Source: CG2-30-58-95 sp964618215 (lineage in GTDB: Bacteria; Chloroflexota; Anaerolineae; Anaerolineales; Villigracilaceae). From it: DNA of 64,000 bases. Positions 26,243 through 34,325 of the stretch are shown piece after piece. The notes below the pieces were generated by a model. It was not told where the DNA came from. It worked only from the letters and a program-made list of their open reading frames with translations, and searched no databases. The position numbers and the translations under genes are program-made. Where the stretch lies: contig CAZTZE010000017.1 in NCBI GenBank assembly GCA_964618215.1, positions 1-64,000 of the forward strand. Reading direction: 5' to 3'. Numbering within the stretch: the first letter of the stretch is position 1; every line of letters starts with the position of its first letter.

Positions 26243-26384
26243 GGCGGATAAAACGGGGAAATGATTAGGGTGCGTTTCATTTCAGTTGAAACAACCGTCC
26301 CGCAGGTTTTGAAAGACGGTCAAAATGGCTCAATCAAACCTGCGGGACGTTCTCTCCAGGTGAGGCGGATAAAACGGGGAAATG
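26236..26384. repeat. 28-bp direct repeats around an inverted-repeat element
   Basis: The 28 bases at 26236-26263, which include the stop codon of the membrane protein gene, are repeated exactly at 26357-26384. Between them lies a 93-base insert whose core (26293-26351) is a GTCCCGC-family inverted repeat: AACCGTCCCGCAGGTTT and AAACCTGCGGGACGTT. The copy at 14797-14872 shares its interior. After the second repeat, 26388-26418 forms a GC-rich hairpin without a T-run. The 205-base gap to dsrE2 contains no gene. Confidence 0.8.
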
Positions 26385-26447
26385 TTTAGAGGCGAGGGCG
26401 GATTTTCCGCCCCCGCCTCTGGGTTATCGAGAAACTAGCCTCTGAAC

Positions 26448-26951
26448 CTAAATGAATATGATTTGCGCGCCTTCGGTCATGTCAATGAAGTCGCTGGCAG
26501 TGACGATGCTGTCCACGCCTTCGACGAAATCGTCCATCTTCATTCCGAACAGGTCGGCAGTCAACTTGCAGGCATACAACTTGGCGCCGCCGTCCACCAG
26601 CATCTGAAGGTACTCGCGCACAGGCGGAACGTCCAGGCCTTTCATTTTGCTCTTAAGTAAAGCGGTGGCAACCGCGGTCATCCCAGGCAGCACGCCCATA
26701 ATTTGGGGGATTCCCAGGTTGCCGGTTGGCAAGCCCATCATGCTCATCTTCATCCCCGCAATACCAACTGGCGGGATTTCAAGATGGTCCACCCGCTTTT
26801 TATTGATCATGTCCATTCCCCAGAAGGTAAAGAAGATGGTCACGTCAACGCCATTACCCAAAGCGGCCCAGCCCATTACCAGGGCGGGATAAGCCATGTC
26901 CAGGTTGCCTTTGGAGCAAATGAACGCGATCTTGCGATTCTCAGTAGTCAT
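26448..26951 (-). CDS. DsrE2-like sulfur-carrier family protein
   Basis: 167-residue DsrE/DsrF/DrsH-like protein. The N-terminal ICSKGNLDMAYPALVMGWAA holds the conserved Cys, and FTFWGMDMINKK is typical of DsrE2, which binds persulfide and passes sulfur to TusA or rhodanese partners. A hydrophobic middle (GNLGIPQIMGVLPGM) is usual for the group. The start at 26951 is chosen at MTTENRKIAF behind AGGAGAC. It is the last gene of the arsR-sqr-tusE-dsrE2 operon. Confidence 0.88.
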   Translation of the reverse strand: MTTENRKIAFICSKGNLDMAYPALVMGWAALGNGVDVTIFFTFWGMDMINKKRVDHLEIPPVGIAGMKMSMMGLPTGNLGIPQIMGVLPGMTAVATALLKSKMKGLDVPPVREYLQMLVDGGAKLYACKLTADLFGMKMDDFVEGVDSIVTASDFIDMTEGAQIIFI

Positions 26952-26998
26952 TGTAAAAGTCTCCTCTTGGTTTGTTTGGGTGTATCCTGAATGCAGGG

Positions 26999-27304
26999 TT
27001 AGACACAACCTTCGGGCTTGCCTAACCCGGAAATCTTTGCAACTTTCTTGGCCGGGCCTTTCGGGAAGAGGGCGAACAGATCTTTGGTCGAGATGCCAGT
27101 GCCGCTCGTGATCTGGCGCAGTGTTGGCGCCTTTCCACTGGTGGCTGCGTTCTGGCGGCAAAACTCGATTATCTTCCAGTGCGCGTCCGTCAATGCTACG
27201 CTTTCCTGTTTGGCCAGTTCGACGGCGATCTCCTTGCTCCACTGCGCCGGGTCCGTCATGAAACCTTCTTCGTTGAACGAAACGGACTTGAGAATGTCGG
27301 GCAT
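26999..27304 (-). CDS. TusE/DsrC/DsvC family sulfur-relay protein
   Basis: 101 residues matching the TusE/DsrC fold (FNEEGFMTDPAQWSKEIA, LTDAHWKIIEFCR). The flexible C-terminal arm GLGKPEGCV keeps the penultimate Cys100, but the second arm Cys found in true DsrC is missing, as in TusE. It probably accepts persulfide from the neighbouring DsrE2-like protein. No dissimilatory sulfite reductase is present. An AAGGAGA ribosome site precedes the ATG. Confidence 0.9.
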   Translation of the reverse strand: MPDILKSVSFNEEGFMTDPAQWSKEIAVELAKQESVALTDAHWKIIEFCRQNAATSGKAPTLRQITSGTGISTKDLFALFPKGPAKKVAKISGLGKPEGCV

Positions 27305-27339
27305 AGTTTGTTCTCCTTAGATTGTAGAATTTAGATTGA

Positions 27340-28596
27340 TCAGGCTTGCGCCGCTGATTTCGTAAGTACTTTCTTCCCGTTCATGGACATGTGGGATTCC
27401 ACAAAAGGTATATCAAACCCTTTGAGTAGGATGTTCCAGTAAATCCACTTGAAGCCCATCTTACCGACATGATTTAGAAAACCTTCCTGCAATAGAGAAA
27501 ATGGGCCAACCACTGGAAGGGGGAAACTACCCGGCAGCGGTTCGACTTCATAGTTGAAATCTATCAGGATGCCTTTGCTAAAGCCAGACTCGATATAGCA
27601 GTTGGCGTGGCCGTCGAAGGAGGCTTTCATCTCCTGTCCCTTCATCTGGGACAAGAGATTCGCCACCATGATATCCAGCATAAAATGGGCTACAGAACCA
27701 GCCTTGGAGGAGGGGACATTCCCGGCATCCCCGATGATGAATACGTTTTTCCACTTTTCAGTTTGAAGAGTGTGCTTATTGGTCGGGATGAAGTTTAGCT
27801 CATCGCCCATGCCAGAAGCGGCAATCACATCCGCGCCTTTGTTGACCGGGATGGTGACGAGCAAGTCGTAGCCGACCTCGCGCTCATCGTAAGAGCGAAT
27901 CACCTGCTTGGCGTTATCCACTTCCATGATGGTGAATTCAGGCTCGATGGAAATCCCTTTTTTCTCCAAAATGTCGCCCAGTATGGCTGAAGCCTGTGGC
28001 TTGGTGAACGCGCCCGGCAACGGTGTGGAAAGCACGAGATCAACTTTGTTTCTAATTCCACGCTTTTGGAAATACCAGTCTGCCAGGAAGAGAAACTCGA
28101 GCGGAGCGACCGGGCACTTGATCGGCATCTCGGCAATGTTAAGTACCATCCGGCCGCCATTCCAGGTTTCCAGGAATTTACCCAGCTTCGTAGCGCCCTC
28201 AACTGTATAAAAGTCGAAAATGTTCGCTTGCCAACCATCTTCCATCATGCCCGGGGTTTCTTCGGCATGAATGTGGCTGCCAGTGGCAACCACCAGATAG
28301 TCATAGCTGATCTCCTGTTTGTTGCTCAAGCGGACTCGGTTCTTGTCCGCTTCGATAATTTCGATATCCGCGAAAATAGTCTCGACCTGCGACGGCAATA
28401 AGTTACGCTTCGGCTTGATCACATCTGCCGGTTTATAGATCCCAAATGGAATGAAGAGAAAGCCGGGTTGATAGTAGTGAGTTTCATCCTTGTCAACAAT
28501 GACGATGCGCCATTGATTGAGATCGAGGCGGTGAACCAACTTGTTGGCGACCATTGTGCCGCCAGTGCCAGCTCCGAGGATCAAAATGGTTTTCAT
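27340..28596 (-). CDS. Sulfide:quinone oxidoreductase-like flavoprotein
   Basis: 418-residue FAD-dependent disulfide oxidoreductase-fold enzyme. The dinucleotide motif GAGTGGTMVANKL is at the N-terminus. Cys161 in KCPVAPLE, conserved in sulfide:quinone oxidoreductases, and Cys333 in ANCYIESG could form the redox pair. FIIGDAGNVPSSKAG binds FAD. It would oxidise sulfide to persulfide or polysulfide at the membrane. Its place before tusE and dsrE2 fits sulfur transfer from this enzyme. The start at 28596 follows TAGGAGC. Confidence 0.87.
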   Translation of the reverse strand: MKTILILGAGTGGTMVANKLVHRLDLNQWRIVIVDKDETHYYQPGFLFIPFGIYKPADVIKPKRNLLPSQVETIFADIEIIEADKNRVRLSNKQEISYDYLVVATGSHIHAEETPGMMEDGWQANIFDFYTVEGATKLGKFLETWNGGRMVLNIAEMPIKCPVAPLEFLFLADWYFQKRGIRNKVDLVLSTPLPGAFTKPQASAILGDILEKKGISIEPEFTIMEVDNAKQVIRSYDEREVGYDLLVTIPVNKGADVIAASGMGDELNFIPTNKHTLQTEKWKNVFIIGDAGNVPSSKAGSVAHFMLDIMVANLLSQMKGQEMKASFDGHANCYIESGFSKGILIDFNYEVEPLPGSFPLPVVGPFSLLQEGFLNHVGKMGFKWIYWNILLKGFDIPFVESHMSMNGKKVLTKSAAQA

Positions 28597-28626
28597 GCAA
28601 AATGCTCCTATATTGTGAGAATAATT

Positions 28627-28757
28627 GTAACTGCTCAAGCCTGTCACCCTGAGGGAGCGTTCTGTGCGACCGAAGGGTCTCAAGGCCAGTCGGAGGAGAT
28701 TCTTCGCCGCTGGAAGAACACCAGCGGCTCAGAATGACAATCTGGCTAAGCAGCTAC
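28627..28757. mobile_element. MITE-like element with 8-bp target duplication
   Basis: A 131-bp element between arsR and sqr. The left end GTAACTGCTCAAGCC and right end GGCTAAGCAGCTAC are imperfect terminal inverted repeats, followed inward by GTCACCCTGAG and CTCAGAATGAC. GAATAATT occurs just before (28619-28626) and just after (28758-28765), an exact 8-bp target duplication. A related interior occurs at 46634-46727, and a solo end at 335-365. Confidence 0.8.
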
Positions 28758-28768
28758 GAATAATTTAT

Positions 28769-29107
28769 CTAAAGCGTTTCGACCGTTGACGCGATTTGCG
28801 CGCGTTCTTTGAGGTGGTCGGCCATAACCGCGCGCAATAAATCCAAGGCCTGGATGACACGCTGGTCGGCGAGTTGATAATAAACAAACTGCCCCTCGCG
28901 ACGGGCAAGGACCATGCCGCGCTCGCGCAGGATTTTTAAATGCCGAGAGACTGTGGTTTGGGGGAGCTTGACGTGCTCGGCAAGTTCGTTGACATTGCAG
29001 GGCGCGTCAGCCAGGGTGTACAGGAGGAGAATGCGCAATGGGTCTGCCAGACCATTGCAGATGTTTGCGTGCAGTTGGTTGATTTCTTCTCTCAAACCAT
29101 TTGACAT
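28769..29107 (-). CDS. ArsR-family transcriptional regulator
   Basis: 112-residue winged-helix regulator. The recognition helix is in LPQTTVSRHLKILRERGMV, with the wing RREGQFVYYQL. Two cysteines, 17 (NICNGLADPLR) and 36 (DAPCNVNEL), could sense thiols or metals; the classic arsenic motif ELCVC is not kept. Being first of the sulfur operon, it may respond to sulfide or persulfide, which is inference. The ATG at 29107 is chosen over an in-frame start 30 bases upstream. A MITE separates it from sqr. Confidence 0.88.
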   Translation of the reverse strand: MSNGLREEINQLHANICNGLADPLRILLLYTLADAPCNVNELAEHVKLPQTTVSRHLKILRERGMVLARREGQFVYYQLADQRVIQALDLLRAVMADHLKERAQIASTVETL

Positions 29108-29163
29108 GGGAACTCCAGTGTCAGGTGAAATATACAAAAGTACGTATATGTATATGTGTGTAA

Positions 29164-29177
29164 GTGCATTATTGCAC
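29164..29177. promoter_or_regulatory. Possible ArsR operator
   Basis: GTGCA-TTAT-TGCAC is a perfect inverted repeat located 57 bases upstream of the arsR start, beside an AT-rich tract with TATA words (29131-29158). ArsR-family regulators bind short inverted repeats over their own promoters, so this is a reasonable site, but nothing proves it. Confidence 0.4.
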
Positions 29178-29251
29178 GAACTTTAGCATATTCCCCCGCG
29201 CAAAACTAGTGTAATATGTCACAATGAAATGGGAAAAATGTCACACGACCT

Positions 29252-32047
29252 TTATAAGTTTAGCCACTTCGCCGCGGCGCGGGGTAGCTCGTTGAGCGAT
29301 CCGACTCGCACCGTGCATTGCGGTAGCGAGTCGAGAAAGGCGCGGCCATACTTTTTGGTCAACACGCGCCGGTCGAGGATGGCGACCACGCCGCGGTCGG
29401 ATTGAGTGCGGATAAGTCGCCCGAATCCTTGGCGGAAGCGCAGTATGGCTTCGGGCAGGGAGTATTCGTTGAATGGGTCTTCGAACGTCTCGGAACGCGC
29501 CGCCACCAGCGGATCGGTGGGCACCGCGAACGGGAGTTTGACAATCACCAGCACTGAAAGCGCCTCACCGGGCACGTCCACGCCTTCCCAGAATGAGCGC
29601 GTGCCGAGCAGCACGGCCCGCTCGGAACTCTTGAATGATTCCAGCAGAGCGTTGGGGGAAGCGCCTTCGCCTTGTTCGTAGACGATGATATCCTGGCTTG
29701 CCAGCGGGCCGTTGATGGCTTTGGCAGTGCGCTTGAGCTGCGCATAAGAGGTGAACAAGACCAGTGTGCGGCCGCCGCTGGCTGTGCATAGATTGACCAG
29801 GGTTCGCTCGACCTGTCCCTGGTAATCCGGCGCGTTCGGCTCGGCCACGTCGTTGGCAATATAAAGCAACGCTGAACCTTCGTAATCGAAGGGCGAACCC
29901 AGCGCCAGCTCGTCGGCTTCATCGGCGTTGAGCGTGTTGCGCAGGTAGGTGAATTCGCCGTTGGCGGTCAGCGTGGCAGAGGTGAGAATGAGGCTGGTTT
30001 TTTCGTGCCAGAGATGTTTTTCCACCAGCGCGCCGACGTGAATGGGCGCGGCGTTGAGCGCCAGCCGGTTGCCATTCGGGTTGATTTCCACCCAATAAAC
30101 ATATTCGTTCGATGGCTCGAATATCATCCCGCGCACAGTCGCTTCGGCTTCCGACAGCCGCCGGAAGAGGTTGCCCAGGCTGCCGATCAAGTCCTCGGCT
30201 TCTTCCAGCCCGTCGGAATAAAAGTCGGCTGCCGCTTTATGCAGTTCGCCCAGCAGGGCGAGCAGCAGGCGCAGGGTTTCACCGGCTGCATCCCAGGTGA
30301 GTTCGATTTCGTCCCAGCCGGGCAGGGTGCGGGTGGCCGCCAAGATGCGTTCCTGGTAAGAGTACATGCTCTGCGGCTTGCCATCCCGTTGGAAGGCGAT
30401 GAACTCATTCAGCGCCTGGAAAAAGGCTTGCGCCTGATTTTCGAAACGGAAGGCCAGATCGGTGGCACGCTCGACTTTTTGGTGGAGCAGGCCGTAATCA
30501 GATGGTTTGATCGCGGCGCGCGTGACGTTGAGCAGGTATCCCAAAACCCCCGAGCTGCTCCCGCCCACCTCGCGCGTCAGGCGTTCCAGGTCGTACTGCG
30601 TCAGGCGGAAACTGAGCGCGCCGGTGGTGGCGGCTTCCAGGTGGTGCGCCTCGTCCACGATGAGATACTCGTAATCAGGCAGCACGCGATTGCCAACGGC
30701 CACGTCGGTCAATAAGAGCGCATGGTTGACCACCAGCAGATGAGCATTCTGGGAGACCTGTTTGGCTCGAAAAAACGGACATGCCCCGCCGGTGCGTTCC
30801 AGGCAGGTTTCGGTGGTGCAGGCGTCGTCTTCGGCCGAAATGTGCAGCCAGACATCCCGCTCCGCCGGGCCGTTCAGGTTGATTTCCGTCCGGTCGCCGC
30901 TGGCGTCATTTTGTGTCCAGACCAGCACTTTCGCCAGCACGCGCATCTCATCCGCGTTGGCCGGGCCGTGACGGCGCAGGTTTTCCAGCCGGCGCGGGCA
31001 CAAGTAGTTGGCGCGGCCTTTGAGCACCGCGGCGCGCAAGTCAAGCCCGAGCGCGGCGCACAAATCGGGGATATCCTTTTTGATCAACTGGTCTTGCAGG
31101 TTGATCGTGTTGGTGGAAATGACCACGCGGGTGTTATTCTGCAGGGCGAACAGCGCTGCCGGGACAAGATAGGCCAGGGATTTGCCGACTCCGGTGCCGG
31201 CCTCGACCATCAGGTGCTGCCCATACGAAAGGGCGTTTGCCACCGCACGTAACATTTCCACCTGCTGCGGACGATGTTCATAACTTTCAAAGTATCGAGA
31301 AAAAGGCCCGCCGTATTCCAGAATGGCAGCCGCTTCGTCCAGGTTCACCGGCGCGGGATTTTTGGGCAGTTGAATGGGCGCGCCGGAACGTTCCGTGGCC
31401 GGTTCGAAGAGTGGTCCGCCAGCCCGGCCGCGCGCTTTTTTTGCGCCGATACTTTCCTTCGCCCGCGCCCGCAGGATTTGTTGAAAAACCCAGTTGCCAT
31501 CCCAATCCAGCGGCTCGCCGTGGCGCACGATTTCGGCGAGCAGTTCCAGCGGCAATTCCAGCGCCTGGGCGTACAGCCGTTGATAGACACCGTGCGTGAC
31601 ACGCACATCGTCGAGAGCGCGGTGGGTGGCCGGGAGCGGAATATTGAGCGCCTGTCCGAGCGCGCCGAGGTTGTAGCGGCTGGCGGAGGGCAGCAGCGCG
31701 GCGGCCATCTCGTAAGTATCCACGCGGTCGTTGAGCGTGAACAGGTTGTATTTTTTGAAGAAGGAGAGATCGAACTGGATGTTGTGTCCCAGGATGGGCG
31801 CATCGCCGATGAATGCGGCCAGTTCGTCGAGCACATCGCGGATGTTGGGCGCCTGGCGCACCATCTCGTCGCTGATGCCGGTCAGCCCGCTGATGAATTC
31901 CGAGATATGCCGGTTGGGATTGATGAGCGTTGTCCACTCGTCTTCGACGCGCTGACCGTCGAAGCGGCGCGCCCCGATTTCGATAACGGCGTCCTTCTTC
32001 GGGTCGAGTCCGGTGGTTTCGAGGTCAAGAGCGACAATGGAGGTCAT
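29252..32047 (-). CDS. dinG: DinG-type helicase with N-terminal DnaQ exonuclease
   Basis: 931 residues in two parts. Residues 1-175 are a DEDDh 3'-5' exonuclease (DLETTGLD, GHNIQFDLSFF, HRALDDVRVTH). The rest is an XPD/DinG superfamily 2 helicase: Walker A VEAGTGVGKS, a four-Cys iron-sulfur site spanning YLCPRRL to GGACPFF, DEAH box VDEAHHLE, and C-terminal motifs LGTRSFWEGVDVPGE and QGFGRLIRT. The fusion is common in Firmicutes and Chloroflexota. The ATG at 32047 is chosen at MTSIVALDLE; upstream codons belong to the previous gene in another frame. Confidence 0.93.
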   Translation of the reverse strand: MTSIVALDLETTGLDPKKDAVIEIGARRFDGQRVEDEWTTLINPNRHISEFISGLTGISDEMVRQAPNIRDVLDELAAFIGDAPILGHNIQFDLSFFKKYNLFTLNDRVDTYEMAAALLPSASRYNLGALGQALNIPLPATHRALDDVRVTHGVYQRLYAQALELPLELLAEIVRHGEPLDWDGNWVFQQILRARAKESIGAKKARGRAGGPLFEPATERSGAPIQLPKNPAPVNLDEAAAILEYGGPFSRYFESYEHRPQQVEMLRAVANALSYGQHLMVEAGTGVGKSLAYLVPAALFALQNNTRVVISTNTINLQDQLIKKDIPDLCAALGLDLRAAVLKGRANYLCPRRLENLRRHGPANADEMRVLAKVLVWTQNDASGDRTEINLNGPAERDVWLHISAEDDACTTETCLERTGGACPFFRAKQVSQNAHLLVVNHALLLTDVAVGNRVLPDYEYLIVDEAHHLEAATTGALSFRLTQYDLERLTREVGGSSSGVLGYLLNVTRAAIKPSDYGLLHQKVERATDLAFRFENQAQAFFQALNEFIAFQRDGKPQSMYSYQERILAATRTLPGWDEIELTWDAAGETLRLLLALLGELHKAAADFYSDGLEEAEDLIGSLGNLFRRLSEAEATVRGMIFEPSNEYVYWVEINPNGNRLALNAAPIHVGALVEKHLWHEKTSLILTSATLTANGEFTYLRNTLNADEADELALGSPFDYEGSALLYIANDVAEPNAPDYQGQVERTLVNLCTASGGRTLVLFTSYAQLKRTAKAINGPLASQDIIVYEQGEGASPNALLESFKSSERAVLLGTRSFWEGVDVPGEALSVLVIVKLPFAVPTDPLVAARSETFEDPFNEYSLPEAILRFRQGFGRLIRTQSDRGVVAILDRRVLTKKYGRAFLDSLPQCTVRVGSLNELPRAAAKWLNL

Positions 32048-32058
32048 AAGAGGACTCG

Positions 32059-32769
32059 TTACTTCCCCTTCTCCGCTTGAGGCAGTGATTTGCGCACCAA
32101 CTCCAATGTGGGAGTCTGGATGGGTTTGCCTTTGGCTTGTTCCCGTAAGAAGTCTTTCAATTCCTTGGGCGTCAGGGACGGCAAAGGGGCAGCCTCGATC
32201 TTTAATTCGGCCTTGGGATTGGTGAAGAGCAGGGCGGTCTTGATCTCTGGAAGCTCGGCTCCCTCGGGGAGCTGTCGTCTCAGGTAGCGCTTGAGCGTCT
32301 CGACCCCTGCCTCCGCTTCCAGGTCCGGCCGCCCCAGGTTCTCCTGTCCAAAAAGCCGCAGGTAGGATTGTGCAAAGCCGCCGCCTTTGACACGCCACCG
32401 CCCTTTTTGGCATGTGATCGTCCCCGCTTGATAATAGGGCGTCAGCGTCCAAAGCCCGGCCGGCCCGAGCAGCAAATGGGAAACGGGCGTTACGTAGTGA
32501 TAGATGGTGTACTCGCGGCCAAGCCCTTTCAAGCTGCGGTCGAGGACTTCGTCCGGGCGCGGCCTGCGTCCCCAGCGATTGCCGAAGTAAATCCCCACCT
32601 GCGAGAGGATAAAGCCGATGATTAGCGCACCCATTGAATAGGTGACTTTTTCGGGCGTCGTGAAAGTGATGTACATGCCGGCGCCCAGGATGGCGAGCGC
32701 GGCTAGGCTGGTGACCTGGCCGATGCGGGCGTTGCGTTTGATTAGCTTTTCGTTGGTTACGATTATCAT
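32059..32769 (-). CDS. Membrane protein with NERD-like domain
   Basis: 236 residues. Two membrane helices (about 18-36 and 43-63) lead into a cytoplasmic part with LDRSLKGLGREYTIYHYVTP and LLLGPAGLWTLTPYYQAG, which resembles the NERD nuclease-related domain. Its usual Asp/Lys active residues are not clear here. The C-terminus is a charged helical tail. It lies 11 bases before the dinG-type gene, so a DNA-related role is possible but unproven. Confidence 0.65.
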   Translation of the reverse strand: MIIVTNEKLIKRNARIGQVTSLAALAILGAGMYITFTTPEKVTYSMGALIIGFILSQVGIYFGNRWGRRPRPDEVLDRSLKGLGREYTIYHYVTPVSHLLLGPAGLWTLTPYYQAGTITCQKGRWRVKGGGFAQSYLRLFGQENLGRPDLEAEAGVETLKRYLRRQLPEGAELPEIKTALLFTNPKAELKIEAAPLPSLTPKELKDFLREQAKGKPIQTPTLELVRKSLPQAEKGK

Positions 32770-32805
32770 TTTGATTCCTTAAACATTATCTGCAATAAGA
32801 TTTCT

Positions 32806-32886
32806 GCATCGAATTACCCGAATTGAACGGATTTTTTTCGCCTGCACTGGCATCAGGCCAGGGAGAAATTCGTGAAAATTCGATGC
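32806..32886. repeat. Long hairpin repeat downstream of plsX
   Basis: GCATCGAATT at 32806 and AATTCGATGC at 32877 are exact inverted ends. Inner words (CGAATT/AATTCG and a GCCTGC...GGCATCAGGCC palindrome) extend the pairing. A run of nine A follows on the plus strand, so a minus-strand plsX transcript would meet U-rich sequence before the hairpin. It may be a dispersed element more than a terminator. Confidence 0.6.
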
Positions 32887-32916
32887 AAAAAAAAACAATC
32901 AGTCGGTCTATTACGG

Positions 32917-33936
32917 TTAAAGTCTCTTGAGTGACTGTTCGATAGCCGAGCGGATCGAAGTTAGCACGCCGGATTCGACCGCCTGCTTCGCCACGCGGAC
33001 GGCATTCTTGATGGCGATGGCGTCCGAGCGTCCGTGGCCGATGAAGACCAGACCATTCACACCCAGGAGCGGCGCGGCGCCCTCTTCGCTAGGGTCCATC
33101 AATTTCTTGACGCTGCCCATGGCGGGTTTGATCAGCAGTCCGCCGAGTATAGCCAACGGGCCGCCTTTCTTGATCGCCTCTTTGATCTTGTCCACCAGCA
33201 GGCTGGCGACTGCCTCGGAAGTTTTCAGCAGCACGTTGCCGGTGAAGCCATCCGTCACGGCCACGTCCACCATGCCGCCGATCAATTCCTTGCCCTCGAT
33301 GTTACCATAGAAATTCAGGCCGGATTTTGCGAGCAGGGGGTAGCTGGCCTTGACCAGTTCGTTGCCCTTGCCGGCCTCCTCGCCGTTCGAGAGCAGGCCG
33401 ACTTTTGGGGATTTCACGCCGCGCACTTTTTCTGCGTAAATGGCGCCCATGATGCCGAATTGGAGCAGGTTTTCGGGCTTGCAATCCGGATTGGCGCCGA
33501 TGTCAATCACCACGCAAGAACCCGTCGCGGTGGGGAAGATCGGCGCCAGGCCGGGCCGCTCCACGCCGGGGATCGTCCCCAGGCGAAAATAGGCCGTGAC
33601 CGTCGCCGCGCCGGTGTTCCCGGCGGTGACGAAGGCATCCGCCTCGCCGTTCTTGACCAGGTCAATGCCGACCGCCATCGAGTTCTTCGAATTCGGACGG
33701 CGCGCCTTGAGCACCAGCATCATGCCTTTATCTTCCATGGTCAGCATTTCCGGCGCGTGGACGATTTCGATCTGTAATTTGTCGGTTTTCTGCGTTTCCA
33801 AGATGGGCCTGATTTTGGCCTCGTCACCGACGAGGATGATGCCCACACCGTAGGCTCGGGCGGCCATTACCGCGCCTACCACGTCCGGGGTGGGGAAGTC
33901 ATCGCTTCCCATGGCGTCAACGACAATTTTGGTCAT
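32917..33936 (-). CDS. plsX: Phosphate acyltransferase PlsX
   Basis: Makes acyl-phosphate from acyl-ACP for phospholipid synthesis with PlsY. The 339 residues cover the fold, with VVDAMGSDDFPTPD at the start, VTAGNTGAATVTAYFRLG near 112, and GFTGNVLLKTSEA near 230. GAGGAGC precedes the ATG. In many bacteria plsX sits beside fabH or acpP, but here it stands alone next to tRNA-Leu. Confidence 0.95.
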   Translation of the reverse strand: MTKIVVDAMGSDDFPTPDVVGAVMAARAYGVGIILVGDEAKIRPILETQKTDKLQIEIVHAPEMLTMEDKGMMLVLKARRPNSKNSMAVGIDLVKNGEADAFVTAGNTGAATVTAYFRLGTIPGVERPGLAPIFPTATGSCVVIDIGANPDCKPENLLQFGIMGAIYAEKVRGVKSPKVGLLSNGEEAGKGNELVKASYPLLAKSGLNFYGNIEGKELIGGMVDVAVTDGFTGNVLLKTSEAVASLLVDKIKEAIKKGGPLAILGGLLIKPAMGSVKKLMDPSEEGAAPLLGVNGLVFIGHGRSDAIAIKNAVRVAKQAVESGVLTSIRSAIEQSLKRL

Positions 33937-33962
33937 AGGTTGCTCCTCGTTTGAGACATCTG

Positions 33963-33995
33963 AGACCTCACAGGTCTTAAAGACCTGTGAGGTCT
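33963..33995. repeat. Perfect 16-bp palindrome
   Basis: AGACCTCACAGGTCTT (33963-33978) and its exact complement (33980-33995) are separated by one base. It sits between divergent plsX and tRNA-Leu, 13 bases before the tRNA -35 box. Either a dispersed palindrome or an operator. Confidence 0.65.
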
Positions 33996-34008
33996 TGGGT
34001 GGTGTGGG

Positions 34009-34036
34009 TTGACAATCAATTGAACCCGATTATAAT
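34009..34036 (+). promoter_or_regulatory. Consensus sigma-70 promoter for tRNA-Leu
   Basis: TTGACA (34009-34014) and TATAAT (34031-34036) are both perfect and spaced 16 bases, with the tRNA beginning 12 bases after the -10. It is one of the two strongest promoters visible in the window. Confidence 0.88.
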
Positions 34037-34048
34037 ACGGCTTGCTCT

Positions 34049-34130
34049 GCGCTGGTGCTGGAATTGGCAGACAGGCATGGTTGAGGGCCATGTGCCGCAA
34101 GGCGTGAGGGTTCAAGTCCCTCCCAGCGCA
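34049..34130 (+). tRNA. tRNA-Leu (anticodon GAG)
   Basis: An 82-base class II tRNA. The acceptor GCGCTGG pairs with CCAGCGC and the anticodon stem CATGG/CCATG holds loop TTGAGGG, anticodon GAG. The long variable arm TGCCGCAAGGCG is typical of Leu, and the discriminator is A. It reads CUC and CUU. Confidence 0.95.
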
Positions 34131-34133
34131 CAC

Positions 34134-34164
34134 AAGACCCCCTTTCTCCGGGGGTCTTCTTTTT
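34134..34164 (+). terminator. Terminator of tRNA-Leu
   Basis: AAGACCCCC (34134-34142) pairs exactly with GGGGGTCTT (34150-34158), followed by CTTTTT. Confidence 0.88.
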
Positions 34165-34315
34165 GGGAATAATGGTTTGGCTCAACGGCAGCAGCGACTC
34201 TTGCAAGACTCGTAACTACCCAAGACTCCCCTGCTGCCTTACCAACAGTGACAAATCGTTCTTCGTCTGGATAGTCATCTTCTACAGTGAAGGCATTATC
34301 ATCTGCGAGGACTGC
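34165..34315 (-). pseudogene. Decayed BrnT-like toxin fragment
   Basis: Read on the minus strand, this stretch gives LADDNAFTVEDDYPDEERF followed by VTVGKAAGE, which follows the BrnT toxin pattern (Asp, acidic ED, EERFxxxG). The usual continuation LLVVVYTxRG...IRIISARKAT is degraded to VVTSLARVAAAVEPNHY and no sensible start or upstream domain remains. No BrnA antitoxin is seen. It lies between tRNA-Leu and the zinc-ribbon locus, so it may be debris of an earlier integration. Confidence 0.5.
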
Positions 34316-34325
34316 AATAAGCAGC

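Noticed and set aside
26388..26418. Terminator at the GC-rich hairpin
   Set aside because: A stem is present but no T-run follows on either strand, so termination is not supported.
26999..27304. True DsrC of dissimilatory sulfur metabolism
   Set aside because: Only one of the two C-terminal arm cysteines is present and no dsrAB is visible, so TusE-like is the better name.
31274..32080. Long plus-strand frames opposite the dinG-type gene and similar shadows
   Set aside because: They are antisense to a well-supported helicase/exonuclease and match no protein pattern; GC-rich genes produce such frames.
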